A stretch of DNA of 64,000 nucleotides from Natronobacterium gregoryi SP2 (GTDB lineage Archaea > Halobacteriota > Halobacteria > Halobacteriales > Natrialbaceae), in NCBI RefSeq assembly GCF_000230715.2, contig NC_019792.1:3224001-3288000 (forward strand), written 5' to 3'. The notes under the pieces were generated by a model. That model was not told the DNA's origin, did not search any database, and was given only the letters and a program-made list of their open reading frames with translations. This document shows positions 32,676-40,710 of the stretch, one piece after another. Every line of letters begins with the position of its first letter. Positions within the stretch are counted from its first letter, which is position 1. Position numbers and translations under genes: made by a program.

Positions 32676-33749
32676 ATGCACGTCGGCCTGGTCGTCTACG
32701 GCGACCTCGAGGAAACCTCTGGCGGGTTCCGGTATGACAGACGGCTGGTCGAGTCGTTGCGGGCGCGGGGCGACACCGTCGAAGTCGTCTCGCTGCCGTG
32801 GCGCTCGCTCGCACGGGGCGTGTTCGACGGCTGGTCGCGCTCGATCCGGTCACGGCTCGACCGACCGGTGGACGTCTTGCTCCAGGACGAACTCTGTCAC
32901 CCGTCACTGTGGTACCATAACCGCCGGCTCGAGCGACCCGAGGCCGTCGTCGCTTTGATCCACCACCTCCAGTCGGACGATCCCACGACGCGTCGCAACC
33001 GGCTCCACCGGCCGTTCGAGCGACGATATCTCGAGTCGGTCGACGCGACGATCGCCACCAGCGAGTTCACCCGGCAGCGAGCGGCGAAGATCGTCCCGTC
33101 GCTGGCCGACCGGCCGGGGCTGGTCGCATCCCCAGCCGGCCGTGCCGGCGGCGGGGCGGTAACGAAGGGCGACGTCGTCGACCGCGCCCACGACGGTCCG
33201 CTGCGGGTGACGTTCGTGGGCAACGTCGTCCCCAGGAAAGATCCACTGACACTCGTCTCGGCGTTCGCTTCCGAACGGGCCACCGACGACTGGCAGTTGA
33301 CGATCGTCGGTAGCCACGACGACCGCGGCTACGTGAAGCGCGTCCGCGACCGAGTCGCGTCGCTCGGCCTGACCGACCAGGTCACGCTCACGGGGGAGGT
33401 CCCGACGCCGCGACTCGAGTCGATTCTCGAGGGCAGCCACTGTCTCTGCGTTCCCTCGCGGTACGAAGCCTTCGGGATGGTGTATCTCGAGGCGATGGAG
33501 TACGGCGTCGTCCCGATCGCGACCGAAAACGGCGGTCCACGAGAGTTCGTCGACCACGGCACGAGCGGTGTTCTCGTCGATCCCGGCGACAGTCGGGCGA
33601 TCGCAACCGCGCTCGAGCGCCTCGACACCGACCGTGACCGACTTGCCACGCTGGGCGTCAGCGCACTCGAGGGCGCACGCGAGCACCCGACCTGGGACGA
33701 GACGATGCGGTCCGTCAGGTCGTTTCTCCAGCGCGTCGCGACCCCGTAG
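32676..33749 (+). CDS. GT4-family glycosyltransferase
   Basis: A 357-residue GT-B glycosyltransferase using a nucleotide sugar. It starts at ATG 32676, four bases after the PTPS-like gene. The N-domain opens HVGLVVYGDLEETSGGF. The C-domain starts at RVTFVGNVVPRKDPLTLVSA, and the E-x7-E motif lies in EAFGMVYLEAM, followed by GGPREFVDHGTSGVLV. No membrane segment, so it is cytoplasmic. The acceptor could be a lipid made by the nearby CDP-alcohol transferase or a small cofactor such as a pterin; neither is proven. The methyltransferase gene on the other strand begins its last codon right at 33750, leaving no spacer. Confidence 0.88.
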   Translation: MHVGLVVYGDLEETSGGFRYDRRLVESLRARGDTVEVVSLPWRSLARGVFDGWSRSIRSRLDRPVDVLLQDELCHPSLWYHNRRLERPEAVVALIHHLQSDDPTTRRNRLHRPFERRYLESVDATIATSEFTRQRAAKIVPSLADRPGLVASPAGRAGGGAVTKGDVVDRAHDGPLRVTFVGNVVPRKDPLTLVSAFASERATDDWQLTIVGSHDDRGYVKRVRDRVASLGLTDQVTLTGEVPTPRLESILEGSHCLCVPSRYEAFGMVYLEAMEYGVVPIATENGGPREFVDHGTSGVLVDPGDSRAIATALERLDTDRDRLATLGVSALEGAREHPTWDETMRSVRSFLQRVATP

Positions 33750-34664
33750 CTACCCGTCGACACCGAGCAACACGTCCAGTCCGTGGGCAACGTAGACGAG
33801 TTCGCCCGACTCGACCTGTTCTCGCCGGCGAGCGATCCACGACTCGAGGGCGTCGCCGTCGACGGCCGGATCGTCCTCGAGGGCGGTGTGAACGGTCTCG
33901 AGGACGTGCTGGAGGAAGTACGCCTCGTCGGCAGGATACGACCCGTCGTCGGCGGTGACGATCCAGTCGGAGGCTCCCGCCGCGTGGCAGACGTGCTCGT
34001 TGGCGGCGCACTCGAGGAGGCGGCGGCCGGCGTGGGGATCGCCAGGGTTCGCCCGTCGACGCATGTCTTCGTGATAACGGTCGGAGACGTACTCGTCGAA
34101 GCCGGGCACCGCCGTGGGCTGGAAGATCGTCTCGCCGTCGAACGTGATGGGGAAGTAACAGAGACAGCCCGATGGGAGACACGCGAGCAGCGTTTCGACC
34201 TCGACAGGCCGGAAGAGGTCGACGAAGGCCGAGCCGACGACCGCGTCCGGCGCTTCGTCGTCGAGAGCGACGGCCGGTTTTTCGTGGTCGAAGGCAACGG
34301 TCGCATCGGATACCGTACTACGGACCGTGACAGCCCGCTTGTCCCGAGAGAGCGTGAACTCGCCCGTACTGTCGCCCGGTTCGACGTGGTAGTCACGCTC
34401 CTCGGCCCAGGCAGGCAGTCGTTCCCTGGCTGTTGCGATCGCGTCTCCGTCGACGTCGACGAGCGTGTAGGTCACCGTCTCCGGCAACCGCTCCCACTCG
34501 AGTAGTCGCTGGAGCATCGTTCCGATGCCCGCACCGACCTCGACGACGTGATCACCGGCCTCGAGTCGCCGCTCGAACGCTTTGAGGACGGTTCGATCGA
34601 GCGCACGGTCGTCGACGGTGCGTTTCGCGGCGAGGTAGCGTTCCTTCGAGTACGTCCTGGGCAT
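33750..34664 (-). CDS. Class I SAM-dependent methyltransferase
   Basis: A 304-residue methyltransferase. Motif I is VVEVGAGIGTML near residue 40, the acidic loop YTLVDVDGDAIATAR follows, and a charged insert lies before VVGSAFVDLFRP. The substrate is unknown. Homologues often sit beside PTPS-like and GT4 genes in haloarchaea, as far as I recall, which suggests a shared pathway. It is convergent with the GT4 gene, with stops adjacent and no intergenic base, so the pair may influence each other by antisense readthrough. Start ATG 34664 begins MPRTYSKERYLAAKRTV. Confidence 0.82.
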   Translation of the reverse strand: MPRTYSKERYLAAKRTVDDRALDRTVLKAFERRLEAGDHVVEVGAGIGTMLQRLLEWERLPETVTYTLVDVDGDAIATARERLPAWAEERDYHVEPGDSTGEFTLSRDKRAVTVRSTVSDATVAFDHEKPAVALDDEAPDAVVGSAFVDLFRPVEVETLLACLPSGCLCYFPITFDGETIFQPTAVPGFDEYVSDRYHEDMRRRANPGDPHAGRRLLECAANEHVCHAAGASDWIVTADDGSYPADEAYFLQHVLETVHTALEDDPAVDGDALESWIARRREQVESGELVYVAHGLDVLLGVDG

Positions 34665-34786
34665 TTGCGAGTCCGACTGGACTAACGGTCCCCTCGGTGT
34701 AAACGTTTCAGACGGACCTCGGGAGTCGCGAGTGCGCCGGCACTGACTGACGGGTTGGGCGAGACATCCCGGACGACGTGATGCCG

Positions 34787-35371
34787 TCAGTTGCCGCCCG
34801 CGGTGGCCTCTACGTCGTCGGTACGATCGGCCGTGAACTCGAGAAAGCGGCGGGCACAGTCGTCACACCGGATCGTCAACACGCCGCGGCTGCCACAGCA
34901 CGATTCGACGGACGTATCGGAGACGTCTAGCTGTCCGCCACAGAAGAAACACGCTCCCTGGAACGACCGTACCGACTGAGCGATCCGGTACCGCTGTCTG
35001 GGTGTGACCTCGCTCCACCGATCCGTCGTCTCACGTAAGGCAGTGTCGACTGCGACGTCGAACTTGAGTGCGGCGTCGGACGGCCAGTTCCGAACGGTGT
35101 CGTGGATCTCGTACGCGGTATACGGCCGGCTCGGAACGTCAACGGCTGCTCTCTCGACGCCGAAGAGTCGTGCAACGTCCGCCGCGTCGACCCCCGTTTC
35201 ACGGATCGTCTCGAGACGATCACGGACGAGCGACTCGAACGCTGGAGTAAAACCGAGTTGCTCCGTTCCGTCGGCCGCCTGGATCGCACCGACCGTCTCG
35301 AGAAACGTCTCCGGGTCGACGTCGTTCTCTCGACGACGCTGAATCCGGTCTCTGGCCGATTTGTCACCCAT
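34787..35371 (-). CDS. Haloarchaeal zinc-finger-containing protein, unknown function
   Basis: A 194-residue soluble protein starting at ATG 35371. The N-terminal 110 residues are helical and polar. The C-terminal part carries cysteine pairs CFFC and, after ESCC, CDDC, forming a probable zinc ribbon (residues about 140-175). No enzyme motif. It might bind nucleic acid. Divergent from nothing close; the methyltransferase gene lies 122 bases downstream on the same strand. Confidence 0.68.
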   Translation of the reverse strand: MGDKSARDRIQRRRENDVDPETFLETVGAIQAADGTEQLGFTPAFESLVRDRLETIRETGVDAADVARLFGVERAAVDVPSRPYTAYEIHDTVRNWPSDAALKFDVAVDTALRETTDRWSEVTPRQRYRIAQSVRSFQGACFFCGGQLDVSDTSVESCCGSRGVLTIRCDDCARRFLEFTADRTDDVEATAGGN

Positions 35372-35928
35372 ACTGTCTGCACGTTGTGGTTACAGCATAA
35401 TACTGTCGTCCACCGGCCCCCACCTCCTCGTCGGCACCGCCGAATCGACGAATCCGCAATAGTTATCGCTTTGGTATACTGCTTTCTTTCTTTATGAGTT
35501 GTGTCACTCGAGGTCTTCTGTTCGTCGACAACCGGGACGAAAGTCGAACCGCAGGCGAGCGCGGACAACCGTTTAGCTCACGCTCCCTCTCGAAACCACG
35601 ATCTAACGCACCTCCAAGGCTGTTTTCTCCCGTTCCAATCGGCCGCTCCAGATTAGTTTGGCCTCTTCAAATGAACCGCCCGGCAAAACGACAGCAGGGC
35701 GAACCTCGAGCAGGAAGTGTCGGTATAGTTGTAAGCTGTCGAATAGTCTAGCTCGGGAACCAGTCCGACACAACGACTGCTCGAGAAACGACCGTGAGCA
35801 GCAGGAACTACCAGTGGCGAACCACACCCACACTGCTGAGCTGGATTGCTGTAACTAGTTACCGCCGCTTGTCGGAACGGAGTCGGCGATCGGCAGTAAT
35901 TGACTACAGGAAACCGTATGAGTCGAAC
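35372..35928. other. Intergenic region, no clear gene
   Basis: About 560 bases. One plus-strand frame of 85 codons at 35494-35751 is open, but its Ser/Arg/Pro-rich product is unconvincing. A/T-rich patches near 35450-35490 could hold a promoter. The region ends at a tandem palindromic pair. Confidence 0.35.
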
Positions 35929-36016
35929 CCGGTCGCGTCTGCCGGGTCGACTGACAGGTCGAATCGAGCCACACCGCCAGAGTCGGCCCCGCAGTGCAGG
36001 CTTGGCCCGCCACTAG
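35929..36016 (-). repeat. Palindromic element, family A, reversed copy with a decayed outer end
   Basis: Read on the minus strand it starts CTAGTGGCGGGCCAAGCCTG (36016 downwards), contains the GTCGAATC-type stem, then GTCGACTGAC, and loses similarity near 35940. The outer limit is set by assuming the family length of 88. Shares a CTAG (36013-36016) with the family B copy next to it. Confidence 0.75.
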
Positions 36017-36100
36017 TACTCCACCAAGCGTCGACTGATAAGTGAAACCAGACGACTGCATTCGGTTTCACTCATCCGTTCAGGCTTGCCAAAGCACTAG
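36013..36100 (-). repeat. 88-bp palindromic element, family B, ending in the hcp stop codon
   Basis: Exactly 88 bp between CTAG at 36013 and CTAG at 36097. The stem GATGAGTGAAACC...GGTTTCACTTATC is kept with one mismatch. The outer CTAG contains the TAG stop of the hcp gene (36097-36099). Same A-B tandem order, relative to the neighbouring gene's stop, as at 20686-20857. Confidence 0.85.
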
Positions 36101-37800
36101 TCGCCGACTGCCGTCTGTTCGCCAAACACCGCTTCCCGCCCTCGGTCGATCTCCGAGAGCAGTGCCTCCGTATCGTCCTCGACGGAGCCGATCGGCTTGA
36201 TGTCGAACTCCTCGACCAGCAACTCCGCGACGTTTTCTGAGAGGAACGCCGGAAGGGTCGGACCGAGTCTGATGCCTTCGACGTCCTGGCTCAGGAGGGC
36301 AAGCAGGACGGTGACGGCCTTCTGCTCGTACCAGGCGATATCGTACGCGATCGGGAGATCGTTGACATCCTTGAGGTCCAGTGCGTCCTGAAGCGCCTGG
36401 GCGACGCGCAGCAGCGAGTAGGAGTCGTTACACTGCCCGGCGTCGAGCACGCGCGGAATACCACCGATGTCACCGAGATCGAGCTTGTTGTACCGATACT
36501 TCGCACAACCGGCAGTGAGGATGATGACGTCGTCGGGCAACTGTTTTGCCATCTCGGTGTAGTACTTCCGTTCCGAGTGGCGACCGTCACACCCGGCCAT
36601 GACGACGAATCCGCGTATGTCTCCGTTCTCGATACCGTCGATAATCGCGTCGGCGTGATCCAGAACGGTGTTGCGGGCGAATCCGCCGGAGATCGTTCCC
36701 GATTCGAGTTCTTCCGGCGACTCGAGTTTCGTCGCGTGCTCGATGAGCGGTGAGAAGTCTTTGGGCGCTCCGTTCTCTCGATCCGAGACGTGGTCGACGT
36801 CGGGATAGCGGACGACACCGGTCGTGTAGACCCGCTCGAGGTAGCTATCTTTCGGCGGAACGAGACAGTTCGTCGTCAGTAGTACGGGACCGTTGAACGC
36901 CTCGAACTCCTTGTGTTGTTCCCACCAGGCGTTACCGTAGTTGCCGACGAAGTGATCGTACTCCTTGAGTTCCGGATAGGAGTGTGCCGGCAGCATCTCG
37001 CCGTGCGTGTAGACGTCGACCCCTTCACCGTCGGTTTGCTCGAGGAGTTCTTCCAAGTCTCGCAGGTCGTGACCACTGACGAGAATACCCGGCCGGTTCC
37101 GGACGCCAACATCGACTGCGGTCGGCTCGGGGTGGCCGTAGGTGCTGGTGTTTCCTCTATCTAACAGCTCCATGACCTCGACGCCGACTTCGCCGGCTTC
37201 GTGGACCAGTGCAGTGAGGTCGTCGACGTCCATCTCGTCGTCGAGGGTCGCCGCCAGTCCGCGCTGGACGAACGCGAAGACCTCGTCACGTTTCTCACCT
37301 AATGCGTACGCGTGATCGGCGTAGGCAGCGATTCCTTTCAGTGCGTAGGTCAACAGCTCGCGAAGCGAGCGAACGTCTTCGTCCTCGGTCTCGAGAACAC
37401 CGACGTTGGTGGCGGTTTGCTGGATCGAGTCCGCCTCGGTCGTCGTCCACGTCGCTGCCTCGGGCCAGTCGCTGTCGTCGACGGGGCCGCTTGTGGACTC
37501 GAGGGTTGTTCGAAGCGTTTCCCGTCGTTCGACTGCCGCTTCGATGCGTGTCTCGATGTCGTCGGGATCGAAGTTGACGTTCGAGAGCGTCGTAAAGAGA
37601 TTTTCTGCGATGAATACGGCTGTGTCCTCGTCGAGGCTGTCGGCTTTGCGGACACGCTCGGCGACGAACGCGAGTCCTTTGAGTTGCCGGATCAGCAAGT
37701 CCTGTCGGTTGGCTACGTTCGGCTTTTTGCCACAGGCTCCGACGGTGGTACATCCTTCGTTACCTTTCGCTTCCTGACATTGATAACAGAACATGTCCAT
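36097..37800 (-). CDS. hcp: Hybrid cluster protein (hydroxylamine reductase-type)
   Basis: A 567-residue redox enzyme with a proximal [4Fe-4S] and a hybrid Fe-S-O cluster; family members reduce NO or hydroxylamine and protect against nitrosative stress. N-terminal ligands are Cys5, Cys8, Cys17 and Cys23 (MFCYQCQEA, then CTTVGACGK). Hybrid-cluster ligands are recognisable in NCLVPP, GCDGRHSE, AGCAKYRYN and GQCNDSYS, with the His-Glu helper residues. Translation should use a perfect GGAGGTGA ribosome site six bases before ATG 37800, unusual for haloarchaea. Upstream lie a 38-codon leader frame and a palindromic operator. The gene diverges from the molybdopterin oxidoreductase operon. Its stop codon is in a repeat. 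Confidence 0.95.
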   Translation of the reverse strand: MDMFCYQCQEAKGNEGCTTVGACGKKPNVANRQDLLIRQLKGLAFVAERVRKADSLDEDTAVFIAENLFTTLSNVNFDPDDIETRIEAAVERRETLRTTLESTSGPVDDSDWPEAATWTTTEADSIQQTATNVGVLETEDEDVRSLRELLTYALKGIAAYADHAYALGEKRDEVFAFVQRGLAATLDDEMDVDDLTALVHEAGEVGVEVMELLDRGNTSTYGHPEPTAVDVGVRNRPGILVSGHDLRDLEELLEQTDGEGVDVYTHGEMLPAHSYPELKEYDHFVGNYGNAWWEQHKEFEAFNGPVLLTTNCLVPPKDSYLERVYTTGVVRYPDVDHVSDRENGAPKDFSPLIEHATKLESPEELESGTISGGFARNTVLDHADAIIDGIENGDIRGFVVMAGCDGRHSERKYYTEMAKQLPDDVIILTAGCAKYRYNKLDLGDIGGIPRVLDAGQCNDSYSLLRVAQALQDALDLKDVNDLPIAYDIAWYEQKAVTVLLALLSQDVEGIRLGPTLPAFLSENVAELLVEEFDIKPIGSVEDDTEALLSEIDRGREAVFGEQTAVGD

Positions 37801-37802
37801 GA

Positions 37803-37919
37803 TTAGTCACCTCCTCGAGCGCATCGGCCGGCGGATACTGGCGCGGCGAGACGGCTTGCACTCGTCCGGGTCGTCTCGGGTCCGTTCGTTACCGACCACC
37901 ATTTCGTGCCCGCGGTCAT
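37803..37919 (-). CDS. Leader ORF (38 aa) upstream of hcp
   Basis: ATG 37919 to TAA 37803-37805. It is preceded by a GGAG-like sequence and ends two bases before the hcp start codon, with the hcp ribosome site inside its last codons (RGGD). The peptide starts MTAGTKWWSV and is Thr/Ala/Arg-rich. Tight coupling of its end to the hcp start suggests a regulatory leader; it may also be chance. Confidence 0.4.
   Translation of the reverse strand: MTAGTKWWSVTNGPETTRTSASRLAAPVSAGRCARGGD
37807..37814 (-). promoter_or_regulatory. Shine-Dalgarno sequence of hcp
   Basis: On the minus strand GGAGGTGA, fully complementary to the 3' end of 16S rRNA, six bases before ATG 37800. Shows that the hcp message has a leader. 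Confidence 0.75.
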
Positions 37920-37972
37920 GGGTTCTCCTCATACGGTTTCGAGTAGCGACCTCGTTCGAAAAAGCGTTTTAC

Positions 37973-37998
37973 CGAACATGTTCGTATTACCCATGGGT
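37973..37998. promoter_or_regulatory. Two adjacent palindromes, probable operator of hcp
   Basis: CGAACATGTTCG (37973-37984) is a perfect 12-base palindrome, and ACCCATGGGT (37989-37998) a perfect 10-base one, four bases apart. On the minus strand the first is followed by GTAAAACG, a possible TATA element. The CGAAC/GTTCG half-sites match those reported for NarO/DmsR-type anaerobic regulators of Haloferax, though there the half-sites are separated by four bases and here by two. Confidence 0.6.
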
Positions 37999-38000
37999 TA

Positions 38001-38503
38001 TACTGTAGCGGCGTGGAATGGTGAGCAATCTCACTCCACCCGCCCGATTTACACCCGTATTGGTGTAATTCCCTAAACACCAGTTGGATATACTATATGT
38101 TAGCCATATTATGTACTCGTCGACCTCGGACAGCCCCATAGCGAAAACGATCGGTATCGATCACCGTAACTGAAATCAGAGTGTTTGGTAGTGTGATAAT
38201 TTTACTGCTTTCGTAGTGTGATTCTCTAAACCAGTCTGCGTATAGTACTGCCGGATAGAACGACGTGACGATTGGTCGCTCTGCTGGGGCCGTCACCGGT
38301 GGAGACAGCTGCAAATCCGCGATCGACTTCGTATTGACTTCTGTCCGACAGCATAACTCCCGATCGGGCGAACGAACGCGCCTCCAACCGGGAACTGCTT
38401 AAACGACTGGAGTAAGCAGTATCTGACGAGGAACCTTACTTAAAAGCCTTGATAGTAAACTCTTAAATACTCGGTGCTTCGGTTAGTAGCCTCGAGTGGA
38501 AGC
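38001..38503. other. A/T-rich regulatory region between hcp and the oxidoreductase operon
   Basis: About 500 bases without a convincing gene. It contains the repeated word TAGTGTGAT (near 38192 and 38213), A/T-rich patches around 38090-38220 and CTTACTTAAAAGCC near 38435 and CTTAAATACT near 38462. The last two look like TATA elements for transcription toward the operon. Confidence 0.45.
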
Positions 38504-38608
38504 ATGGGGACTAGAAACGATGATTCGACACTCTCGGGTGAGTCAAAGATCGAACAGGTTGGTCGTGACTACGGACGCGGTCACTATCGACCCCAGAATC
38601 GTCCGTGA
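38504..38608 (+). CDS. Small ORF (34 aa) upstream of psrC
   Basis: ATG 38504 to TGA 38606-38608, ending 24 bases before the NrfD-like gene. The product is hydrophilic (starts MGTRNDDSTLSGESKIEQ) with no cysteine and no membrane segment. A TATA-like CTTAAATAC lies about 35-40 bases before it. A small protein co-transcribed with the operon is plausible but not proven. Confidence 0.4.
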   Translation: MGTRNDDSTLSGESKIEQVGRDYGRGHYRPQNRP

Positions 38609-38632
38609 CCAATTTACCACAAAATCAAAACA

Positions 38633-39886
38633 ATGAGCCAATCCACTCAAAGTAGCGCCGGGCCTGCCGGTGGCGAACACAGCAGTCGATTCTACGCGTG
38701 GCTTGCAGCGATCGCTGTCGGTCTCGTCGTCGGACTGTACGGCGTCGTCACGCTCCTTCTCGAGGGGACCGCCGCTCTCGGCATCGACAGTCAACTACCG
38801 CTGGGGATCTTGCTTTCCACGTACGAGTTCTTCCTGATGATGAGCGCCGGGATAATGATCGGCGTCATCGCGGTCGCAGCTATCTTCGGTATCTCGAAGT
38901 ACGAACTCGTACTCAAGCGGGGGATAGTCCTGTCGCTGGCGACGCTCGCTGCGGGTCTGTTTACGATCGTGATCGGTCTCGGTCGGCCGGAACGGCCCGC
39001 AATTCAGGTATTCCTCTCGCCGAATCTGTCTTCGCCGATCTGGTGGATGATCATGGCCGCTGGACTCTTCGGGATTACGCTTCTCGCGCTCCTGTATCTT
39101 CTCCAGTGGAGTGACGTCGATTCGCGTCGCCCAGTCACTATCGTTGGCGTGATCGGACTGCTGGCGGGCATCAGTGTGGTCGTCTTCGCGGGCATGATCT
39201 TCGGCCTCGCGGAAACGCGACCGTACTACGGGGGGCCGCTCGCACCGATCTACTTCCTGATAACAGGAGTCATGTCGGGGATCGCTGCGATGGGACTCGT
39301 CACCGTCGCCGAATACAAGGCAACCGGAACGGAACTGGGTTCGGAACTGGGGGAGTTCGTGACGAAATACGTCGGGGGATCGCTCGCGGCCATGCTTGGT
39401 CTGACGATATTCGCCGTCGCCGTGAAAGTCATCTACGGCCTGACTGCGACGAGCACCTCGGTCGCGATGGCCTACGAACACATGCTACTGAACTCTTCGT
39501 TCGCACCGATTTACTGGCTCGTCGGCATCGTCGTCGGCCTGATCGTGCCGCTTGCCTTGCTGCTTTATCCCGGAACGCGAACGCCGAACGGTGTGCTGGC
39601 CGCGTCCGCGATGGCACTCGTCGGATTGTTCGTCACCAGATACGAATTCGTCGTCGGCGGTCAGGTCGTGTCGCTGACGAACGATCCGTCGCTGCAGTAT
39701 CCGCTGGTGAGCTACGTGCCTTCGGGCGTCGAACTCGCGATCGTGGTGTTTGCGTTCGCGCTCGCCGCACTAGTGTATACGGTCGGACAGTTACTCATCG
39801 ATCTGGACGAACTACCGGCGTCTCTCGGTGACGCGGAACCCGCCACTGCGACGCCGGCTTCGGCGGGAGGTGATGACGATGACTGA
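38633..39886 (+). CDS. NrfD/PsrC-family membrane subunit
   Basis: A 417-residue quinol-oxidising membrane anchor of a molybdopterin oxidoreductase. About ten hydrophobic segments run from residue 24 to 385; the loops LGRPERP and YYGGPLAPIYFLITG are typical of the NrfD family. A short Gly/Asp tail ends the protein. ATG 38633 follows an A-rich stretch. The stop overlaps the start of the ferredoxin subunit gene by eight bases. It is first in the order anchor - Fe-S - catalytic subunit. Confidence 0.92.
   Translation: MSQSTQSSAGPAGGEHSSRFYAWLAAIAVGLVVGLYGVVTLLLEGTAALGIDSQLPLGILLSTYEFFLMMSAGIMIGVIAVAAIFGISKYELVLKRGIVLSLATLAAGLFTIVIGLGRPERPAIQVFLSPNLSSPIWWMIMAAGLFGITLLALLYLLQWSDVDSRRPVTIVGVIGLLAGISVVVFAGMIFGLAETRPYYGGPLAPIYFLITGVMSGIAAMGLVTVAEYKATGTELGSELGEFVTKYVGGSLAAMLGLTIFAVAVKVIYGLTATSTSVAMAYEHMLLNSSFAPIYWLVGIVVGLIVPLALLLYPGTRTPNGVLAASAMALVGLFVTRYEFVVGGQVVSLTNDPSLQYPLVSYVPSGVELAIVVFAFALAALVYTVGQLLIDLDELPASLGDAEPATATPASAGGDDDD
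39866..39874 (+). promoter_or_regulatory. Ribosome-binding site deciding the start of the Fe-S subunit
   Basis: GGAGGTGAT lies inside the end of the NrfD-like gene, four bases before ATG 39879. An alternative ATG at 39873 overlaps it and is therefore less likely. Confidence 0.75.
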
Positions 39887-40706
39887 ACAACACTCACTCG
39901 ACGACGAAATGCGTACGGAGGTCGAGCAGCTACAGTTGGACGAGAACGGTGACGACGACGTCGACCTGAACATGGTCATCGACCTTCAGCGGTGTACCGG
40001 CTGTGCCGCCTGTAACGTCGGGTGTGCACAGGAACACAACCTCCAGGAGGGCGTCGCCTGGTCGAGTCGGATCATCGAGACCGAAGGCAAATTCCCCAAC
40101 GTCAGCTACGAATACAAGCCGACGCTGTGCAACCAGTGTGAGGACGCCCCGTGTGCTACTGGTTGTCCCACATCGGCCCTGTACGAAGGGGAAGGGGGAA
40201 TCACGATGCACGACCCCGACAAGTGCATCGGCTGCAAGTACTGCATGGTCAACTGCCCGTACGACGAGATCAACCTCCACAAGCAAGACCCACATCCGCG
40301 ATGGGACGACGACGAGGCCGTGATCGAAGAAGGAACGGCGACGCCGAGCGAGGTCAAAGCAGAGGTCGGCGTCGACGAGGACGCTCCGCCGTACTACAAC
40401 CCGAACCGAGAAGTCGGAGAACACGAACACCCGACGCGGTACAAAGGCGTCGTCGAGAAGTGTACCTTCTGTGTCCACCGCCTCAACGAGGGCGAGTTGC
40501 CACGATGTGTCGAAGAGTGCCCGTGTGACGCACGAATCTTCGGCGACAGCAACGACCCGGACAGCAAGGTCAGCGAAGTACTCGGGCGGTACACCCCCGA
40601 CGTGCTCAAGGAAGAACAGGGAACGGAGCCGAAAGTGAAGTACGTCCGCGATTACAACGGCGGCCGCTACGAACCCGGAAAAGGAGAGCCAGCACTGGGG
40701 GACTAA
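39879..40706 (+). CDS. Four-cluster ferredoxin subunit (PsrB/NrfC/DmsB type)
   Basis: A 275-residue electron-transfer subunit. Four cysteine groups are visible in order: CTGCAACNVGC, CNQCEDAPCATGC, CIGCKYCMVNCPY, and CTFC with CVEECPCDARIFG, enough for four [4Fe-4S] clusters. A spacer of about 55 acidic residues lies between the third and fourth groups. No signal peptide, so it is likely exported in complex with the Tat-signal catalytic subunit that follows four bases later. It should pass electrons from the NrfD-like anchor to the Mo site. Confidence 0.93.
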   Translation: MTEQHSLDDEMRTEVEQLQLDENGDDDVDLNMVIDLQRCTGCAACNVGCAQEHNLQEGVAWSSRIIETEGKFPNVSYEYKPTLCNQCEDAPCATGCPTSALYEGEGGITMHDPDKCIGCKYCMVNCPYDEINLHKQDPHPRWDDDEAVIEEGTATPSEVKAEVGVDEDAPPYYNPNREVGEHEHPTRYKGVVEKCTFCVHRLNEGELPRCVEECPCDARIFGDSNDPDSKVSEVLGRYTPDVLKEEQGTEPKVKYVRDYNGGRYEPGKGEPALGD

Positions 40707-40710
40707 GACC

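Noticed and set aside
35494-35751. 85-codon plus-strand frame before the hcp repeats
   Set aside because: Product is Ser/Arg/Pro-rich without fold features and lacks a promoter at a sensible distance.
38093-38314. 73-codon minus-strand frame in the hcp/oxidoreductase spacer
   Set aside because: A/T-rich chance frame with no family features, and it covers probable regulatory sequence.
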